Assembly (NCBI RefSeq): GCF_000265205.3
Contig: NC_018000.1
Span: 3,596,001-3,660,000, forward strand
DNA length: 64,000 bases
Reading direction: 5' to 3'
From: Sinorhizobium fredii USDA 257
GTDB lineage: Bacteria; Pseudomonadota; Alphaproteobacteria; Rhizobiales; Rhizobiaceae
Made by a program: the position numbers and the translations under genes. Under the pieces are notes generated by a model. The model was given only the letters and a program-made list of their open reading frames with translations, was not told the origin of the DNA and did not search any database. Positions 25,697 to 35,085 of this stretch are shown here, piece by piece. How positions within the stretch are numbered: position 1 is the stretch's first letter; each line of letters starts with the position of its first letter.

Positions 25697-26143
25697 ATGA
25701 TGGATGACATTTATAACAGCAGGATTCTCGAATTCGCCGGCAACATTCCCCGCATCGGCATGCTCGCCGATGCGGATGCTGAAGCTGCCGCGCATTCGAA
25801 GCTCTGCGGGTCGAAAGTGCGGATCTGGCTGAAGATGGACGGGGACGTCGTCACCGATTTTGCCCACGACGTGAAGGCCTGCGCACTTGGTCAGGCATCC
25901 TCCTCGATCATGGCCCGCCATGTCGTCGGCGCGCAAGCGGCGGAAATCCGCAAGGCGCGCGAGGACATGCTGGCGATGCTGAAGGCGGACGGAGAGGGGC
26001 CTGCCGGCCGCTTCGAGGACATGCGCTTTCTGATGCCCGTTCGGGACTACAAGGCGCGCCATGCCTCGACGATGCTTACCTTCGACGCGGTTGTCGACGC
26101 GATCGGCCAGATCGAGACGAAGCGCCTCGCAACGGCAGTGTGA
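25697..26143 (+). CDS. IscU/NifU-like scaffold protein with incomplete ligand set
   Basis: The 148-residue protein has the IscU/NifU N-terminal scaffold fold (DIYNSRILEFAGNIPRIG; VKACALGQASSSIMARHV). Compared with functional scaffolds, Cys37 (SKLCGSK) and Cys62 (KACALGQ) remain, but the Asp after the first Cys is Ser and the third Cys position (RHASTML, residues 121-127) is Ala. It therefore probably cannot assemble a cluster in the standard way. It is four bases ahead of yidD. The role is unknown; similar proteins occur in other rhizobia. Start ATG 25697 is followed by a second ATG. Confidence 0.8.
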   Translation: MMDDIYNSRILEFAGNIPRIGMLADADAEAAAHSKLCGSKVRIWLKMDGDVVTDFAHDVKACALGQASSSIMARHVVGAQAAEIRKAREDMLAMLKADGEGPAGRFEDMRFLMPVRDYKARHASTMLTFDAVVDAIGQIETKRLATAV

Positions 26144-26146
26144 AAT

Positions 26147-26524
26147 ATGTGCGGAAAGCCGCAGTCTGACCAGGTTCTTGGACGTAGCCGGACCGACATC
26201 GCCGGCAGCGGCCGCAATTGGTCCGGGCCGTTCCGCAAGACGCCTGGCCGGCTTTTTGGCATGGCCGCCATCCGCGCCTACCAGCTGACGCTGTCGAGTT
26301 TCATCGGCAATTCGTGTCGGCACCTGCCCACCTGCTCGGAATATGGCTTCGAGGCGATCGCCCGGCATGGTCTCTGGGCCGGGGGGTGGCTGACGCTGTT
26401 TCGCGTCGTGCGCTGCGGACCCGGCGGGACGCATGGATTCGATCCGGTACCGGAGATGGTTGCGCCGCGCCAGCTCTGGTATGCGCCATGGCGCTTTTGG
26501 CAGCGTCGGCGAAAGGATGCGTGA
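26147..26524 (+). CDS. yidD: Membrane protein insertion efficiency factor YidD
   Basis: YidD is a small amphipathic protein at the inner face of the membrane that assists YidC-dependent insertion. The 125-residue sequence has the diagnostic YQLTLSSFIGNSCRHLPTC, SEYGFEAIARHGLWAGGWL and RVVRCGPGGTHGFDPVPE. In most bacteria it lies in rpmH-rnpA-yidD-yidC; here it is between an IscU-like and a DUF2267 gene. Three-base gap to the gene before it. Confidence 0.93.
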   Translation: MCGKPQSDQVLGRSRTDIAGSGRNWSGPFRKTPGRLFGMAAIRAYQLTLSSFIGNSCRHLPTCSEYGFEAIARHGLWAGGWLTLFRVVRCGPGGTHGFDPVPEMVAPRQLWYAPWRFWQRRRKDA

Positions 26525-26529
26525 GCGTC

Positions 26530-26949
26530 ATGACGATCCCGATGGAATATCGGCAGGCGTCTGCCGACTTTGACCGCTTCATCCTCGATGCGCGCGACAC
26601 AGCCGGTCTACAGACGACCAATCAGGCCTATACGATGATGCAGGCGGTGCTTGAGACCTTTCGACGCCGCCTGGACATTTCCGAAGCGCTGCTCTTCGCC
26701 AGCGTATTGCCGCCGGTGCTGCGGGCGATCTTCGTCGCGGATTGGGATCTCGAGGAGCCGACGGTGCCTTTCTCGGGCCGCGTTGCGATGACCCGGGAGG
26801 TTCAGGGGTTTCGCGGCAATCACAATGTGTCGCCGGATTCGGCCATTGCCGACGTCGCCGCGGCGCTCCGGCGGAACGTCGATGAAGTGAGGCTGGATCG
26901 CGTGCTTTCGCGGCTTCCGCAGGGCGCCGTGGATTTCTGGCGGGCGTAA
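26530..26949 (+). CDS. DUF2267 family protein
   Basis: A soluble protein of about 139 residues with one DUF2267 domain (YTMMQAVLETFRRRLDISEA ... LPPVLRAIFVADWD ... ALRRNVDEVRLDRVLSRLP). The domain's function is not established. The start is ATG 26530; GTG 26521 overlaps the yidD stop (GTGA), has a better-placed AAAGGA, and would couple translation. It lies 13 bases before the DUF1697 gene. Confidence 0.82.
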   Translation: MTIPMEYRQASADFDRFILDARDTAGLQTTNQAYTMMQAVLETFRRRLDISEALLFASVLPPVLRAIFVADWDLEEPTVPFSGRVAMTREVQGFRGNHNVSPDSAIADVAAALRRNVDEVRLDRVLSRLPQGAVDFWRA

Positions 26950-26962
26950 TTTCGGAGGGGGA

Positions 26963-27502
26963 ATGAAGAGCTACGTCGCGCTGCTCTATAGCATCATATT
27001 GGGGGAGGGCCGGCGTGTCGTAATGGCGGATCTTCGCCAGATGGCGGAGCGGCTCGGCTATCGCTCTCCGCGTACCCTTGTCGCCACCGGCAATCTTATC
27101 TTCGAGGCGCCGGTACAGCCGCTTGCAGACATTGAATCGTCGCTCGAGGAGGCATTTTTGGAGACGTTCGGCCGGCATGTGGACATCATTGTCCGCTCCG
27201 CCGACGGCTGGCTGAAACTCGCCGCCGACAATCCGTTTCTGGCAACAGGCGAGGAGGACCCGACCAGCGTTCACATTCGCGTAATGCGTTCGCCGCTTGC
27301 GCCGGACGTGCTCGATGGACTCCGGAGCTACTGTTCGAGAGGCGAACGCGTCGCGATCGTCGGCGGCGATCTCTGGGCGGATTTCGGCGGCAAGGCGAGC
27401 GAGTCTAAACTGCTCGGCGCTGTGACGACGAAACGGCTGGGCATCGGGACGTGGCGCAACTGGAACACGGTCAAGGGTTTACGCGCAATGCTTGGCGGTT
27501 GA
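26963..27502 (+). CDS. DUF1697 family protein
   Basis: The 179-residue protein matches DUF1697: YVALLYSIILGEGRRVVMAD, LGYRSPRTLVATGNLIFEA, and the end TTKRLGIGTWRNWNTVKGL. The family is of unknown function, with a two-fold alpha/beta fold. A strong GGAGGGGG ribosome site precedes ATG 26963. It is probably the last gene of a short run starting with the IscU-like gene. Confidence 0.88.
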   Translation: MKSYVALLYSIILGEGRRVVMADLRQMAERLGYRSPRTLVATGNLIFEAPVQPLADIESSLEEAFLETFGRHVDIIVRSADGWLKLAADNPFLATGEEDPTSVHIRVMRSPLAPDVLDGLRSYCSRGERVAIVGGDLWADFGGKASESKLLGAVTTKRLGIGTWRNWNTVKGLRAMLGG

Positions 27503-27620
27503 GAGGCCGGCGCGCCTTTACTCGTCAGCCAAAAACCTTTATCAGGCCCGCGTCAATTCACCGGCCCGGTCGGCAACCATACCACCCGCATTCGTTGGCG
27601 GGACTGGATAGGAGATCATG

Positions 27621-29606
27621 ATGTCGCATTTCGTTTCCCTTACATTCCCTGATGGCTCCGTCCGCGAGTTCGCCGCCGGCACGACCGGCCGCTATGTGGC
27701 CGAGTCGATCTCGAAGTCGCTGGCCAAGAAGGCTGTGGCAATCGCTCTCGACGGCGAGCTGCGCGACCTTTCCGATCCGGTAGCCGGCGGCAAGATCGAG
27801 ATCGTCACGCGCGAAGACAAGCGCGCGCTGGAGCTTATCCGCCACGACGCGGCCCATGTGATGGCCGAAGCCGTGCAGGAATTGTGGCCGGGAACGCAGG
27901 TGACAATCGGTCCCGTCATCGACAATGGCTTCTACTACGACTTCGCCAAGAACGAGCCCTTCACGCCCGATGACCTGCCCGTCATTGAGAAGAAGATGAA
28001 GGAGATCATCGCGCGCAACCAGCCCTTCACCAAGGAGATCTGGTCGCGCGACAAGGCGAAGGAGGTCTTTGCCGCCAAGGGCGAGAGCTACAAGGTCGAG
28101 CTCGTCGATGCGATTCCCGAAGGCCAGGACCTGAAGATCTACTACCAGGGCGATTGGTTCGACCTCTGCCGTGGGCCGCACATGGCCTCGACGGGCCAGA
28201 TCGGCACGGCTTTCAAGCTGATGAAGGTGGCTGGCGCCTATTGGCGCGGCGACAGCAACAATCCGATGCTGACCCGCATCTACGGCACTGCCTGGCATAC
28301 GCAGGAGGAGCTCGATCAATATCTGCACGTGCTCGCCGAAGCGGAGAAGCGCGACCATCGCCGTCTCGGCCGTGAGATGGACCTCTTCCATTTCCAGGAA
28401 GAAGGTCCGGGCGTCGTCTTCTGGCATGGCAAGGGCTGGCGCATATTCCAGAGCCTCGTCGCCTATATGCGGCGCAGGCTCGAAGTCGACTATCAGGAGG
28501 TCAACGCACCCCAGGTCCTCGACAAGTCGCTCTGGGAGACCTCCGGTCACTGGGGCTGGTACCGCGACAACATGTTCAAGGTGACGGTTGCCGGCGACGA
28601 GACGGATGACGACCGGGTCTTCGCGCTGAAGCCGATGAACTGCCCCGGACACATCCAGATCTTCAAGCATGGTCTGAAGTCTTACCGGGAACTGCCTGTG
28701 CGGATGGCCGAATTCGGAGCAGTGCACCGCTATGAGCCGTCCGGCGCGCTTCATGGTCTGATGCGTGTGCGGGGCTTCACGCAGGATGACGCGCACATCT
28801 TCTGCACTGACGAGCAGATGGCCGCCGAATGCCTGAAGATCAACGATCTGATCCTCTCCGTCTACGATGACTTCGGTTTCAAGGAAATCGTCGTCAAGCT
28901 TTCGACGCGGCCGGACAAGCGGGTCGGCTCCGACGCGCTCTGGGATCGCGCCGAAGCGGTGATGACGGATGTGCTGAACACCATCGAGGCGCAATCCGAG
29001 GGCCGCATCAAGACCGGCATCCTGCCGGGCGAGGGCGCCTTCTATGGGCCCAAGTTCGAATACACGCTGAGGGATGCGATCGGCCGCGAATGGCAGTGCG
29101 GAACGACTCAGGTCGATTTCAACCTGCCGGAACGGTTCGGGGCCTTCTACATCGACAAGGATTCCGAGAAACGCCAGCCGGTGATGATCCATCGCGCCAT
29201 CTGCGGTTCGATGGAGCGTTTCCTAGGCATTCTGCTGGAAAACTATGCCGGCCATATGCCGCTGTGGATCTCGCCTCTGCAGGTGGTGGTCGCAACGATC
29301 ACCTCGGACGCGGACGATTACGGCCGCGAGGTCGCGGCGCGTCTGCGTGAGGCCGGGCTTACCGTCGAAACCGACTTCCGCAACGAGAAGATCAACTACA
29401 AAGTCCGCGAGCATTCGGTGACGAAGGTTCCGGTGATCGTCGTCTGCGGCAAGCGCGAGGCGGAGGAGCGTTCGGTCAATATCCGTCGGCTCGGCTCGCA
29501 GGCGCAAACGGCGATGACGCTGGAGGAGGCGGTCGCTACGCTGTCGAGCGAAGCGATGGCGCCGGATCTCAAACGCAAGGCGGAACGGAGCGTCAGGGCT
29601 GCCTGA
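27621..29606 (+). CDS. thrS: Threonine--tRNA ligase
   Basis: ThrS charges tRNA-Thr. The 661-residue protein shows all domains in order: TGS (about 1-60), the tRNA_SAD editing domain with [12 protein letters not shown] and a [12 protein letters not shown] block, the class II catalytic core with [32 protein letters not shown] and [10 protein letters not shown], and the anticodon-binding domain ([14 protein letters not shown] onward). Two ATGs are adjacent; 27621 has better spacing from GGAG than 27618. It is monocistronic by appearance, with no intrinsic terminator following. Confidence 0.97.
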   Translation: MSHFVSLTFPDGSVREFAAGTTGRYVAESISKSLAKKAVAIALDGELRDLSDPVAGGKIEIVTREDKRALELIRHDAAHVMAEAVQELWPGTQVTIGPVIDNGFYYDFAKNEPFTPDDLPVIEKKMKEIIARNQPFTKEIWSRDKAKEVFAAKGESYKVELVDAIPEGQDLKIYYQGDWFDLCRGPHMASTGQIGTAFKLMKVAGAYWRGDSNNPMLTRIYGTAWHTQEELDQYLHVLAEAEKRDHRRLGREMDLFHFQEEGPGVVFWHGKGWRIFQSLVAYMRRRLEVDYQEVNAPQVLDKSLWETSGHWGWYRDNMFKVTVAGDETDDDRVFALKPMNCPGHIQIFKHGLKSYRELPVRMAEFGAVHRYEPSGALHGLMRVRGFTQDDAHIFCTDEQMAAECLKINDLILSVYDDFGFKEIVVKLSTRPDKRVGSDALWDRAEAVMTDVLNTIEAQSEGRIKTGILPGEGAFYGPKFEYTLRDAIGREWQCGTTQVDFNLPERFGAFYIDKDSEKRQPVMIHRAICGSMERFLGILLENYAGHMPLWISPLQVVVATITSDADDYGREVAARLREAGLTVETDFRNEKINYKVREHSVTKVPVIVVCGKREAEERSVNIRRLGSQAQTAMTLEEAVATLSSEAMAPDLKRKAERSVRAA

Positions 29607-29739
29607 GGCTCCGGGTCGTTCGAGCTTCTGAAGTGTGATGGCGCGCGACAGATCGGACGTGCGTCATCAGGCCCGCTAGAAATCAACGGCCTTCCCCACG
29701 GTGATTGCCTGACGCTGCGTCAAGCTAACCGCAATCCAG

Positions 29740-30741
29740 TCAGTCCTGAGCGTGGGCGTTCGCGGTCTCGTCGAGCGCATCATTGCCGTTGAGCAATACT
29801 TCCACATCCGTGTTGACGCCTGCCTTCACGGCAAAGTCGCGCTGGTAGATCTTGTCCTTGTTGCGTGCCACGGCCGTGTAGCTGCCTTCCGCGAGGACGA
29901 GCGTCGGAAAGGCCCCGACGCTTTCGCTGACGACGTCGCCCGAGGAGGTCAGGATCGACCAGGCGGTATCGGCGATCGCCTCGCCGCCGGGTTCCGAGAC
30001 GAGCTTCAGTGTGAGCTTCGCGGCGCGATGTTGGATCGTTGCTTCGGTCAGCTTGCCGGCTTCCACCTGGATGTCGGCGCGGATCACCGCATTGACGGAG
30101 CCGTAGTCGGAGACGACGTGATAAGTGCCGGCGCCGAGCCGGACCACCGTGCTGGGCTTCACGTCGGCGACGATCAGGGCGCGCTCGCCATCTTCCTTCA
30201 CATCGGATGAGAAGATCGAAAAGCTGAGTTCGGCCGGTGGAATGCGCACGTCGCTGCCGGAGACGGCGTTCAGCATGACCCCGCCGGCGTCCAGCACCAG
30301 AACCTGTTTGTCCAGCTCGCCTTGATCGGGCACACGAATCTTGCGGGTAGCTGCCGCGCGACCGAAGGCGACATTGACGAAATATTCGCCGGGCACGAGA
30401 TTGAAGGCCGTGGAGCCGCCTTCGGAGGTAGCCAGCAGCGGAAGCTTGCCGTCACCGCCGGGAATGGGACTGAAGACGCGCCAGGTCAGGCCCGACTCCA
30501 CCGGCTGGCCCTTCGTGGTCAGCAGCGCTTCGAGCTTCACATCCTTCAGTTCGCCATTCTGTGTAGGGTCGCTGACGAGTGGATTGAAGCTCGTGAGTTT
30601 CGGCATCTTTCGACTGCCGGAGATCGACGGAAAGCTCTCGAAGGCGTCGGTCGCGTCTTCCGCCGCGGCTCGCTGCGCACCGGAACCGGCGAGCGTAATC
30701 GCCAAGGCGGCTCTCAGCAAAATACGAGTGCGGATGCGCAT
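29740..30741 (-). CDS. Exported protein of unknown function, 333 residues
   Basis: A Sec signal peptide (LLRAALAITLAGSGAQRAAA, cleavage before EDATDA) leads a periplasmic protein made largely of repeated beta-rich segments of about 80-90 residues. Each has the pattern of a carboxypeptidase-regulatory or Ig-like sandwich (VPGEYFVNVAFGRAAATRKI; LGAGTYHVVSDYGSVNAVI; LAEGSYTAVARNKDKIYQRD). The three GxY[FHT] turns are evenly spaced, indicating an internal triplication. The function is unknown. ATG 30741 is used because the signal peptide follows directly. Divergent from the nitroreductase gene. Confidence 0.8.
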   Translation of the reverse strand: MRIRTRILLRAALAITLAGSGAQRAAAEDATDAFESFPSISGSRKMPKLTSFNPLVSDPTQNGELKDVKLEALLTTKGQPVESGLTWRVFSPIPGGDGKLPLLATSEGGSTAFNLVPGEYFVNVAFGRAAATRKIRVPDQGELDKQVLVLDAGGVMLNAVSGSDVRIPPAELSFSIFSSDVKEDGERALIVADVKPSTVVRLGAGTYHVVSDYGSVNAVIRADIQVEAGKLTEATIQHRAAKLTLKLVSEPGGEAIADTAWSILTSSGDVVSESVGAFPTLVLAEGSYTAVARNKDKIYQRDFAVKAGVNTDVEVLLNGNDALDETANAHAQD

Positions 30742-30841
30742 GAGTACAGTTGACTTCCTGACTGCGTGACTCCACTTGAGACGCCGGTATGGCATTTTCG
30801 TGGCTGTCGATCCGGCGGCAAGGTAGTGGAATTCGCTCGAT

Positions 30842-31426
30842 ATGAAAACCGAAATTAAGCTCGTTGACTATCTCACTTCCCGCAGGTCGATTCCGGCCTT
30901 CCAGATGGGGCCGCCGGGACCCGGCAAGGCCGAGGTAGAGGAGATGCTGCGGCTCGCCTCCCGCGTGCCGGACCATGGAAAACTGGCGCCCTGGCGCTTC
31001 ATCGTCTATCGCGGCGAGGAGAGGGCGCGGATCAGCGGCGAGTTGAAGAAGATGGCACTTGCCGCCAAGCCGGATCTCTCCGAGGAACTGATCAAGGTGG
31101 AGGAAACGCGGCTGACGCGTGCCCCCGTCGTCGTCGCGGTCGTCAGCAGGGCTGCACCGCATTTCAAGATTCCCGAATGGGAGCAGATGATGTCGGCCGG
31201 TGCCGTGTGCCTCAATCTGTTGATGGCAGCAAACGCGCTCGGCTATGCTTCCAACTGGCTGACCGAATGGTACGCCTTCGACGAAAAAGCTTATCCGCTG
31301 CTGGGCGTGGCGCCCGGCGAAAGGATTGCCGGCTTCATTCACATCGGCACGGCCATGGTGCCGCCGACCGAGCGCCCGCGGCCGGAACTGGCCGAGATCG
31401 TCACCTGGGTCGGGGAAGACGCCTGA
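30842..31426 (+). CDS. Nitroreductase family protein
   Basis: This is an FMN-dependent NAD(P)H oxidoreductase of the YdjA-like nitroreductase family, 194 residues. Hallmarks are the FMN-phosphate-binding RRSIPAF near the N terminus, [39 protein letters not shown], and GFIHIGTA near the end. The natural substrate is not known. Its TGA overlaps the ATG of the flavin reductase-like gene, so the two are translationally coupled. Confidence 0.9.
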   Translation: MKTEIKLVDYLTSRRSIPAFQMGPPGPGKAEVEEMLRLASRVPDHGKLAPWRFIVYRGEERARISGELKKMALAAKPDLSEELIKVEETRLTRAPVVVAVVSRAAPHFKIPEWEQMMSAGAVCLNLLMAANALGYASNWLTEWYAFDEKAYPLLGVAPGERIAGFIHIGTAMVPPTERPRPELAEIVTWVGEDA

Positions 31427-32028
31427 TGTTCTACGAAACGGCTACCAATCGGCACGGCTTGCCGCACGATCCGTTCAAGGCGATCGTGTCGCCGAGGCCG
31501 ATCGGCTGGATCGGCACGCGCGCCACGGACGGTTCGTTGAACCTCGCGCCCTATTCCTTCTTCAATGCGATCAGCGACCGGCCGAAGCTCGTGATGTTTT
31601 CATCGAGCGGCTACAAGGATTCCGTGCGTAACATCGAGGCGACCGGTGAGTTCACCGCAAGCTTCGCCAGCCGCAACTTGAGCGAGGCCGTCAACACGAG
31701 CTCGGTGGCGGCGCCGCACGGCGAGAGCGAGTTCGAGATCGCCGGACTGACGCCGGTCGAGGGAACGCTCGTCAAGGCGCCTTTCGTCGGCGAGGCCTTC
31801 GCCGCGCTCGAATGCCGGATGACGGAGCTGTTCCGGCCGAAGGGCCTCGATGGAGTGATCGCCGACGCCTATGTGGTCATTGGCGCGGTTGTCGGCATCC
31901 ATATCCGCGACGAGGCCATACGCGACGGACGCTTCGACGTGACGACCGTCAAGCCGCTCGCCCGCCTCGGCTATATGGATTACTGCGATGGCGGCGATGT
32001 CTTCCAGATGGTGCGGCCGGTTCGCTAG
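31426..32028 (+). CDS. Flavin reductase-like (FMN-binding split barrel) protein
   Basis: The 200-residue protein is of the DIM6/NTAB flavin reductase family, with IVSPRPIGWIGTRA, NLAPYSFFNAISDRP and FVGEAFAALECRM. It would bind FMN and may reduce it with NAD(P)H or serve as an oxidoreductase itself. It overlaps the nitroreductase stop (TGATG), and the paired flavoproteins probably share a redox task. It converges with the next gene, with only three bases between the stop codons. Confidence 0.9.
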   Translation: MFYETATNRHGLPHDPFKAIVSPRPIGWIGTRATDGSLNLAPYSFFNAISDRPKLVMFSSSGYKDSVRNIEATGEFTASFASRNLSEAVNTSSVAAPHGESEFEIAGLTPVEGTLVKAPFVGEAFAALECRMTELFRPKGLDGVIADAYVVIGAVVGIHIRDEAIRDGRFDVTTVKPLARLGYMDYCDGGDVFQMVRPVR

Positions 32029-32031
32029 GCT

Positions 32032-32718
32032 CTAGGATTTGGGCAGCGCCCCTGCTGCGGCGAGAAGATCGATCTGCTCTGGCGAGCGGGTGGCCACGGC
32101 CGAGAAGCCGTTCTCGAGGCTGTTGGTCCAAATCCGTAGCACCGCTGCTTCGTCGACGGCATCGGCGGGCAGCATATCGTAAGCCGCGATGCCGGCCTCG
32201 CGCGCCCGGAGCACCGCCGCGGCGCGACCGGCGCGGACGACGGCCGGCACATCGCCCGTCCCGGTGACGCGGTGGCAACCGCAGGCTTCCGCGAGGGCCG
32301 AGGCGTCGAATAGCAATGCGGAAAGGCGCGGGGAAACGCCTGCCATCGAGTGCGGCGAGAGCACGCTTTCGGCAACCGTGGCATATTCCGCCAGCAAGGC
32401 CGTTCGGCCCTGGCAGATGCCTGCGGCCGCCTCGGCGACTTTCAGCATTACGTCGAGCTTCTGGATATCGGCCGGTCCCCGGCACGCTGTCAGCACGACG
32501 CCGTCCATCTCGGTGAGGAGCGCTAAGAGGCCGTCTTCATCGATTGTTTCGGCCGGCCCGATCCGCGCGAGAACGAGGCAGGCTGCTTTCTTGCCGGGCC
32601 ATCGCAGGCTTGACCGCGTTTGAGGCGTCGTCGCATCGACAACGATCCCTTGAACGGCCTCCAGCATCATCGCCGCCGGAAGCTGCTCGCCTGCTGCAAG
32701 ATACAGAAGAGGCTTCAT
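32032..32718 (-). CDS. HpcH/HpaI aldolase (CitE-like) family protein, divergent
   Basis: The 228-residue protein fits the TIM-barrel pattern of CitE-like lyases: KPLLYLAAGEQ at the first strand, DGVVLTACRGPADIQKLD, TALLAEYAT at the acidic strand, and SALLFDASALAEACG for the metal-binding Asp region. The usual RVN is RIG and the C-terminal K-x-CIHP is SAVATRSPEQ, so the CoA/substrate-binding residues differ. The assignment is by overall pattern and only moderately sure. ATG 32718 matches the family start; ATG 32742 is an alternative. Confidence 0.55.
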   Translation of the reverse strand: MKPLLYLAAGEQLPAAMMLEAVQGIVVDATTPQTRSSLRWPGKKAACLVLARIGPAETIDEDGLLALLTEMDGVVLTACRGPADIQKLDVMLKVAEAAAGICQGRTALLAEYATVAESVLSPHSMAGVSPRLSALLFDASALAEACGCHRVTGTGDVPAVVRAGRAAAVLRAREAGIAAYDMLPADAVDEAAVLRIWTNSLENGFSAVATRSPEQIDLLAAAGALPKS

Positions 32719-32814
32719 AGTTTGCGCGCGGTTAACGGACATGGTGAACCAATCTTAAACCTTTGACCGCTAATATTCGGACATTGGGGCTGATGGGTGT
32801 CTAGTGGGGCATAG

Positions 32815-33936
32815 GTGATCATACAAGCATTTCTTCGCTGGGTCGAAACGGCGAGAACCGGCGATCGCGCGCGCGCCGCCAGTGCGCTGGGCCGAGCCTA
32901 TGCCCAGGCCGAGATGAACGGCCTTGATCGGCATGCCGCCGAAATGGCGATGACCTTCCTGCTGGACGATCCCTCGCCAAAGGTCCGCCTTGCGCTCAGC
33001 GAAGCCCTGGCCGATAGTCCGACGGCGCCGCGAGCGATCGTCAGGGCGCTCGCAGAGGACCAGCCCGAAATCGCTTTCGCGGCAATCGCCCGTTCGCCGG
33101 TGCTTACCGATGCGGATCTCGTCGACCTCGCAGCGCGCGGCACGGCCGAGACGCGTGCGCTGATCGCGGCGCGGGGCACTGTTTCTTGCTCCGTCGCCGC
33201 TGCGATCGCCGAGATCGGCGACGAGGAGGAAGTCTCCATTCTCCTCGAAAACACCGGCGCCTTGCTCTTGCAGGGTTCACTCAGGAGGATCGCCTGCCGC
33301 CTCGGGCATGCTGCGGCGGTGCGTGACCGGCTGCTGGCGCGCGCCGACCTGCCGAGCGACGCGCGGCATGCGCTTGCCGAAAAGATCGGTGCGGCGCTCT
33401 CGGCTTCCGGGCTCGTCCAGGCGGTGATCGGCTCGGCTCGCGTGGCGCGCGTCATGAGAGAGGCATGCGATGCAACCGCCTTGGCCATGACGGCAGCCGG
33501 CTCGCCGAACGACTTGTCCCGGATGGTCGCCCATTTGCGCGAGACCGGACGCTTGACTCCCGCCTTCCTGATGAGCGCGCTTTGCAGCGGTGCGACGGAA
33601 TTCTTTATCCTGGCGATCGTCGATCTTTCGGGCCTGTCGGAGAAGCGCGTGCGCTCGATCCTGTCCGGGGGCCGCCTCCACTCGATTCGCGCTCTCTTTG
33701 AGAGTGCCGGCCTCGCGCGCGATGTCAGCGAAGCATTCGCAGAAGCTGTCCTGTATTGGCAGGCTCAGGCGGGCGAGGGCGCGCCCGCGTCGCTCGCCGC
33801 TCTCCTCGAACGCCTTCGCCGGAGGCCTTCCTCGACGTCGGCCTCCGTCGCCGAATTGGTGGAACGACTGGGCTTTGCCGAACAACGGCAAGTCGCGCGG
33901 AACTATGCCCTCATTGCCTCGCGCCAGGCAGCCTGA
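32815..33936 (+). CDS. DUF2336 domain protein
   Basis: The 373-residue, mostly alpha-helical, Ala-rich protein contains HEAT-like repeats (DDPSPKVRLALSEALADS; AIARSPVLTDADLVDLAARG) as in DUF2336 proteins of Alphaproteobacteria. Its function is unknown; a scaffold or regulatory role is inferred from the fold. It begins with GTG at 32815. No membrane segment or signal peptide is seen. It converges with the next gene, with 8 bases between. Confidence 0.82.
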   Translation: MIIQAFLRWVETARTGDRARAASALGRAYAQAEMNGLDRHAAEMAMTFLLDDPSPKVRLALSEALADSPTAPRAIVRALAEDQPEIAFAAIARSPVLTDADLVDLAARGTAETRALIAARGTVSCSVAAAIAEIGDEEEVSILLENTGALLLQGSLRRIACRLGHAAAVRDRLLARADLPSDARHALAEKIGAALSASGLVQAVIGSARVARVMREACDATALAMTAAGSPNDLSRMVAHLRETGRLTPAFLMSALCSGATEFFILAIVDLSGLSEKRVRSILSGGRLHSIRALFESAGLARDVSEAFAEAVLYWQAQAGEGAPASLAALLERLRRRPSSTSASVAELVERLGFAEQRQVARNYALIASRQAA

Positions 33937-33944
33937 TCGGCAAC

Positions 33945-34379
33945 TCAGTTGCCGAACCGGCGCGCCACCCAGGAATAGCCGTCTTCCATGTAATGCACCG
34001 GGGCACTGACGATCGCTTGCAATTTCTGGCGGTCCGGCACCGCGCCGCCGAGCCATGCCAGAGCTCGCTTCGGCAGGCCCGGCTTTTCCTCGTGCATTGC
34101 CGGGGGCGTTGCCGCTTGCGGCGCCGGTGTGTTGGGCTCCGGCGCGATCTTGGGAGCCGGCGCAGGTTCGGCGGACGCCACCATGCCGGTCCCGGACGTT
34201 TCGCAAACGGCGACGACCACCGGGTAGTTCTTGTTGGAGAACTTCGGCGGTTCCTTTTGCGATTCCGTGTCGCACAGGGCGATCGACGGCCAGGTGCCGT
34301 TCACGGTCGAGATGTAGTGGCATTTCGTGACATTGTCATCGCAACCGAGAATGGTCATGACGATCAGGGCGGCTTTCAT
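33945..34379 (-). CDS. Hypothetical protein, 144 residues, probably exported
   Basis: It begins MKAALIVMTILGCDDNVTKC, a short hydrophobic stretch followed at once by three cysteines, and contains VVVAVCETSG. A Pro/Ala-rich linker (about 70-95) precedes a basic C-terminal section (RALAWLGGAVPDRQKLQ, YSWVARRFG). The LGC at 11-13 could be a lipobox but the leader is unusually short. No family recognised; it appears to be a lineage protein. Confidence 0.7.
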   Translation of the reverse strand: MKAALIVMTILGCDDNVTKCHYISTVNGTWPSIALCDTESQKEPPKFSNKNYPVVVAVCETSGTGMVASAEPAPAPKIAPEPNTPAPQAATPPAMHEEKPGLPKRALAWLGGAVPDRQKLQAIVSAPVHYMEDGYSWVARRFGN

Positions 34380-34599
34380 GTCTTGGGTCCGTTCAGAAGA
34401 CTGTTGCCCCTATGTTATGGAGCTTCGATTGTTTCCGAAGTAGGGCAAAGTTTCGCATCGTGAAACAAATTGTTTCGACCCGTCACTCGGATTGATTGCA
34501 ACTCTCCTGCGCCGTTTGACGTATTGGCACCGTTCGTCATCGAAGTTAGTTTTCCTCCCGTTGATCTCTCTAACGACATGATTTGCGTCGAGGCATGGA

Positions 34600-35070
34600 A
34601 TGACCGAAATCTCTATCGCCGAGGAACCGCCGCGCCAGCCGGCCATCCTCCGCCTGCTCGAACTCTCAGACGCCTATGCGGCATCGCTTTATCCGGCTGA
34701 GAGCAACCATATGGTCGATCTCTCGACTCTGGAGCGGCCCGGAGTGTCCTTCTTCGTCGCGCGAGGGAACGGCGAGATCGTCGGCTGCTGCGCGCTGGTG
34801 GACGCCGGCGACGGGACGGCGGAGATCAAGCGGATGTTCGTCGATCCGCAGGCGAGGGGACTGAAAGTCGGCAAACAGCTTCTTGCTGCGCTGGAAGCCA
34901 AGGCGGAAGGGTTGGGCCTGACCGCGATCCGCCTCGAAACCGGCATTTACCAGCCGGAAGCGATCGGTCTTTACAGATCGTCCGGTTATGTCGAGCGTCC
35001 GCCCTTCGGCGGCTATCTGCCCGATCCGCTGAGTCTGTTCATGGAGAAGGCGCTCGGGCAGACCGTCTAA
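34600..35070 (+). CDS. GNAT family N-acetyltransferase
   Basis: The 156-residue enzyme has the GNAT fold with the acetyl-CoA motif A in KRMFVDPQARGLKVGKQLLA and motif B in YQPEAIGLYRSSGYVERPPF. The substrate is not deducible. It converges on parE, with 15 bases between the stop codons. Confidence 0.9.
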   Translation: MTEISIAEEPPRQPAILRLLELSDAYAASLYPAESNHMVDLSTLERPGVSFFVARGNGEIVGCCALVDAGDGTAEIKRMFVDPQARGLKVGKQLLAALEAKAEGLGLTAIRLETGIYQPEAIGLYRSSGYVERPPFGGYLPDPLSLFMEKALGQTV

Positions 35071-35085
35071 GCGCGTTACAGCCTG

